From IMG/VR virus record IMGVR_UViG_3300023179_000247, positions 1 through 38,989 of that record: 38,989 nucleotides of DNA; one strand, 5' to 3'. Made by a program: the position numbers and the translations under genes. This stretch comes from a virus. Each line of letters opens with the position of its first letter. Within the stretch, counting starts at the first letter, position 1. Of the stretch, positions 37,247-38,989 are shown one piece after another. The notes under the pieces are model-generated. The model had not been told where the DNA came from. It saw only the letters and a list, made by a program, of their open reading frames with translations, and did not search any database.

Positions 37247-37596
37247 ATTTTATTATGAAGCATTGGCGGCCAACGTTGTTTGGCTTGTCGATGCTGGCGT
37301 GTTTGTTTTTGTTTTATCAAAAAGAGGCTGTGTTGAAAGAAAATAAAGCATTGGAAGCTAAAGTGGTTAGCTTAGAGGAAATGGCAAAACACAATGCCGA
37401 AGCCGCAATGACTTTGAAAGTTGTGTATGATGAAAGGCTGAAAGCTTTGGCCCAACAGACTGCTAACAATAATAAGCTGAGGAAGGAAGCCGCAGATGCA
37501 AAAACAAAGATTATGCAATACGCAGCGGGCGATGATGGACCTGTTAGTGCCATTCTGCGTGATAGCCTTAGCAGGATGCAGCAGCAACACAATTAA
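37234..37596 (+). CDS. Rz: Rz-like inner-membrane spanin
   Basis: This is a 120-residue protein: one N-terminal membrane helix (PTLFGLSMLACLFLFY, about 13-28) and a long charged coiled coil (KENKALEAKVVSLEEMAKHN) reaching into the periplasm. The Rz1-type lipoprotein gene is embedded out of frame in its 3' end, the standard Rz/Rz1 arrangement. Together they fuse inner and outer membranes at lysis. Confidence 0.85.
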   Translation: MAILDFIMKHWRPTLFGLSMLACLFLFYQKEAVLKENKALEAKVVSLEEMAKHNAEAAMTLKVVYDERLKALAQQTANNNKLRKEAADAKTKIMQYAAGDDGPVSAILRDSLSRMQQQHN

Positions 37597-37777
37597 GCAG
37601 GTGAATGTTACTTGTCCTGCACCGTGTGAAGGGGGGCTGTGCCAGATTGACAGGGCTTCTCCACCACCATCAGGCAATTATACGCAGCGTGATGTTGCTC
37701 TGTGGCTAGAGGGTAGTTTGTGGCCTGCGTACCAGCAGTGCATTGCGGTTCTGGATAGTATGCAGGGCCAGCCATAA
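37496..37777 (+). CDS. Rz1: Rz1-like outer-membrane lipoprotein spanin
   Basis: This is a 93-residue protein. DLLVPFCVIALAGCSS is a signal peptide with lipobox LAG-C (Cys at about residue 28), then a Pro- and Cys-containing periplasmic part (VTCPAPCEGG, ASPPPSG). ATG 37496 is in the +2 frame of Rz; the first 101 nt overlap it. An internal ATG at 37532 would also keep the whole signal. It shows that the host has an outer membrane. Confidence 0.85.
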   Translation: MQKQRLCNTQRAMMDLLVPFCVIALAGCSSNTIKQVNVTCPAPCEGGLCQIDRASPPPSGNYTQRDVALWLEGSLWPAYQQCIAVLDSMQGQP

Positions 37778-37815
37778 CAAAGCATCCACTGGCATAGGTG
37801 CCGTAAACTAGTTTA
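37778..37815. other. Convergent end of late and early operons
   Basis: It lies between the rightward Rz1 stop and the leftward gene at 37813. It holds GGCA-tagg-TGCC and a perfect 12-bp palindrome TAAACTAGTTTA (37804-37815) that reaches into the leftward stop codon. It may terminate both transcripts, but there is no classical stem plus T run. Confidence 0.4.
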
Positions 37816-38028
37816 ACGCTGGAATGGCTTGGATTTAGCATTGTAAGCGTTCCAATTATCGAGGGCCGATTCTCTGCATTCGTAGTATTCTTTTTGGCTT
37901 GGCGCGAATTGTGCGGCTGCGCGCCATGCTTCATAGGCTTCCTTGCGTTTGTTTTGCGCTTCGGCCCTGATGGCAATTTCCTTGGCTTTCTTAAACTCAG
38001 ACTCTTTGAAGGTTAGCGGCGTTGTCAT
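37813..38028 (-). CDS. Small helical protein, possibly ANR-like
   Basis: This is a 71-residue protein with AGGAGAGG before ATG 38028. The pattern AKEIAIRAEAQNKRKEAYEA then AWRAAAQFAPSQKEYYECRE, with spaced Trp, Tyr and Cys, is similar to small ANR-type regulators. That match is weak. It is the last gene of the leftward early operon after joining the ends. Confidence 0.55.
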   Translation of the reverse strand: MTTPLTFKESEFKKAKEIAIRAEAQNKRKEAYEAWRAAAQFAPSQKEYYECRESALDNWNAYNAKSKPFQR

Positions 38029-38036
38029 GTCCTCTC

Positions 38037-38462
38037 CTATAGGTCAATCATAGCTTCATGGAGTTGGTTGATTGGAATAAGAATGCTTTTGCCTTTTTTA
38101 TCATCGCCAGAGGCGACAACATGTCCAGCATTATAAAACTTTTTAGCAAGTGCTTTTAGTTTTTCGGTTGGAAATACAAAACACGCTAACAGTTCGTTGC
38201 TTGAATTGTATATCGCCTGCACCCAAAACTCTGCTGGCGTAGTGGCAATGCCGCTTGGCATTCCGTTCCATTGGTATTCTATGGCAATGTTGCCAGATTT
38301 GGCCCATTTTGATTGTTCTCTCTTAACTTCAACGCGCTGATTTTTAAGAATGTCAGTAAAAGCATTTTCAGCGATTTCGCCTAATCGCAAATCAAGGTCG
38401 AATGACCTATCTTTTGATTTGAGGTCGTTCACGTCATTACGCTGCCTGCACAATACAATCAC
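38037..38462 (-). CDS. Putative PD-(D/E)XK nuclease-like phage protein
   Basis: This is a 141-residue protein. LRLGEIAENAFTDIL then VEVKREQSKWAKSGNIAIEY and WNGMPSGIATTPAEFW form a known phage pattern with an EVK nuclease core (E-x-K) and an upstream Asp/Glu. Its role could be degrading or processing DNA. GTG 38462 has GAGG 7 nt upstream and overlaps the upstream stop (GTGA). Confidence 0.7.
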   Translation of the reverse strand: MIVLCRQRNDVNDLKSKDRSFDLDLRLGEIAENAFTDILKNQRVEVKREQSKWAKSGNIAIEYQWNGMPSGIATTPAEFWVQAIYNSSNELLACFVFPTEKLKALAKKFYNAGHVVASGDDKKGKSILIPINQLHEAMIDL

Positions 38463-38515
38463 GAAACGGCCTCATTTTCAAGATTTGCCGCGTCTTTTGC
38501 CATTAGTTTTTGCAT
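38459..38515 (-). CDS. Possible 18-residue peptide
   Basis: ATG 38515 to TGA 38459 reads MQKLMAKDAANLENEAVS. It fills the gap between two early genes and its last codons provide the SD and GTGA overlap for the nuclease-like gene. No SD of its own is seen, so translation would rest on coupling to the upstream gene. Confidence 0.3.
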   Translation of the reverse strand: MQKLMAKDAANLENEAVS

Positions 38516-38518
38516 GTG

Positions 38519-38686
38519 CTAAAGTGTTTCATCTTGCCCTCTGCATTTTGTTCTTTGTTCAGCCAATTCATGCAGGCCAAGTTTTTGCATCAATCTCACG
38601 CAACATTCTTGGTAGTCGTCATATTGTTCTTTGCTTTCACGCGCAGAGCAATCTCCGATGCAGTGGTGTGTGTCTGTGTTATTCAT
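38519..38686 (-). CDS. Small cysteine-rich early protein
   Basis: This is a 55-residue protein, starting MNNTDTHHCIGDCSARESKE with four Cys and several His in the first 35 residues (HHCIGDC, ECCVR), possibly a small zinc-binding fold. ATG 38686 has AGGAA and GGAGG upstream and overlaps the end of the glycine-rich gene by 8 nt. The longer Ala/Thr frame upstream is a shadow of that gene. Confidence 0.65.
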   Translation of the reverse strand: MNNTDTHHCIGDCSARESKEQYDDYQECCVRLMQKLGLHELAEQRTKCRGQDETL

Positions 38687-38963
38687 TTCCTGCAACCTCC
38701 GGAATCGGCGTGTCCGTCCCGTAATTCTTTCCTTTGCTGTTGCCACCTTCGCCAATTCCGTGGCCATATCCGCTGCCGTCGCCAACGCCCCAACCTTCGC
38801 CGCTTCCGCTGCCGCCACCGCTACCGTATCCACTGCCGTAGCCTCTGCCGTAGCCTCTGCCTCTGTCGTCCCCGCCGCCCGCGCCGCTGCCTCTGCCGCT
38901 GCCGCTGCCGTCGCCCTGGCTGGGGCCGTCACCATTATGCCTAATCTTCAATAAATCTAACAT
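38679..38963 (-). CDS. Glycine-rich repeat protein, complete copy
   Basis: This is a 94-residue protein. ATG 38963 has GGAGGAA 6 nt before it. It opens MLDLLKIRHNGDGPSQGDGS, then a Gly/Ser/Tyr/Arg repeat region (about 20-75) and a conserved tail GGNSKGKNYG then TDTPIPEVAGNE. It differs from the left-end copy by repeat number (one clear unit against three) and by an arginine/aspartate segment GAGGGDDRGRGYGRG found only here. Function unknown; may be an RNA- or surface-binding disordered protein. Confidence 0.85.
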   Translation of the reverse strand: MLDLLKIRHNGDGPSQGDGSGSGRGSGAGGGDDRGRGYGRGYGSGYGSGGGSGSGEGWGVGDGSGYGHGIGEGGNSKGKNYGTDTPIPEVAGNE

Positions 38964-38989
38964 AGGATTCCTCCGCAATTTTAGTCGTG
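38717..38989. repeat. Right copy of the terminal direct repeat
   Basis: Matches 1-303 with identical flanks of 94 and 91 bp and a divergent 88-bp centre (38811-38898). Read as one circular locus, it joins the leftward gene 255-623 to the glycine-rich gene and on to 38686-37813, giving one continuous early operon. Confidence 0.9.

Noticed and set aside
1-38989. CRISPR arrays, tRNA or rRNA genes, insertion sequences
   Set aside because: No spaced direct repeats, cloverleaf-like sequences or transposase ORFs were noticed; a tRNAscan or ISfinder search could still find something I missed.

Overview
The window is a near-complete genome of a tailed phage with podovirus (P22/T7-like) virion logic. 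It has a large P22-type portal, a scaffold, a major capsid protein, a tail adaptor, a tail hub/nozzle, three long ejection-type proteins and short tail fibres. There is no tape measure, sheath, integrase, DNA polymerase or phage RNA polymerase, so host RNA polymerase and host replisome are presumably used. An Rz/Rz1 spanin pair with a lipobox implies a Gram-negative host; I cannot name the genus. The two ends of the window (1-303 and 38717-38989) are the same locus, so the molecule is circular, circularly permuted or terminally redundant, with a unit of roughly 38.7 kb. The two end copies differ inside a glycine-rich repeat gene.

Layout. (1) Leftward early operon: from the divergent promoter at about 5600 it runs down to 276, and after joining the ends continues 38963 to 37813. 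It holds a RecA-like/Sak4-type ATPase, an SSB-like protein, Gp157, anti-restriction Lar-like, DUF551-like and many small accessory genes, joined by very similar stop/start junctions. (2) A short rightward pair at 5634-6246 (HTH regulator, VRR-NUC nuclease). (3) A leftward block 8434-6466: HTH regulator, ParB-methyltransferase fusion, then small membrane proteins. (4) Rightward replication genes 8554-9892, with a likely origin embedded in the DUF1376 initiator gene. (5) A leftward stretch 11408-10006 of small genes that includes a strongly structured candidate RNA at 10950-11049 with its own promoter. (6) One long rightward late region 11473-37777: terminase, a five-gene glycan/sugar module, portal, GroES-like co-chaperonin, scaffold, capsid, tail, ejection proteins, receptor-binding proteins, and the lysis cassette (holin-like, endolysin, Rz, Rz1).

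The most striking feature is in the large terminase gene. It carries an intein of 283 residues inserted in the conserved C-terminal nuclease motif, and inside the intein lies a complete HNH homing-endonuclease gene in a different reading frame. The intein frame stays open through all 558 nt of the HNH gene, and the intein's C-terminal splicing block overlaps the HNH 3' end, so part of the DNA codes twice. Second comes the candidate RNA upstream of the terminase genes, which can fold as a three-way junction and has a promoter whose predicted start coincides with the 5' end of the closing helix.

Two compact regulatory switches are visible. At 5576-5623 two divergent promoters share the same -10 bases under a TGTATA-N6-TATACA inverted repeat. 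At 8438-8470 a 19-bp palindrome lies between two inward-facing TTGACA boxes, giving a probably leaderless HTH regulator mRNA.
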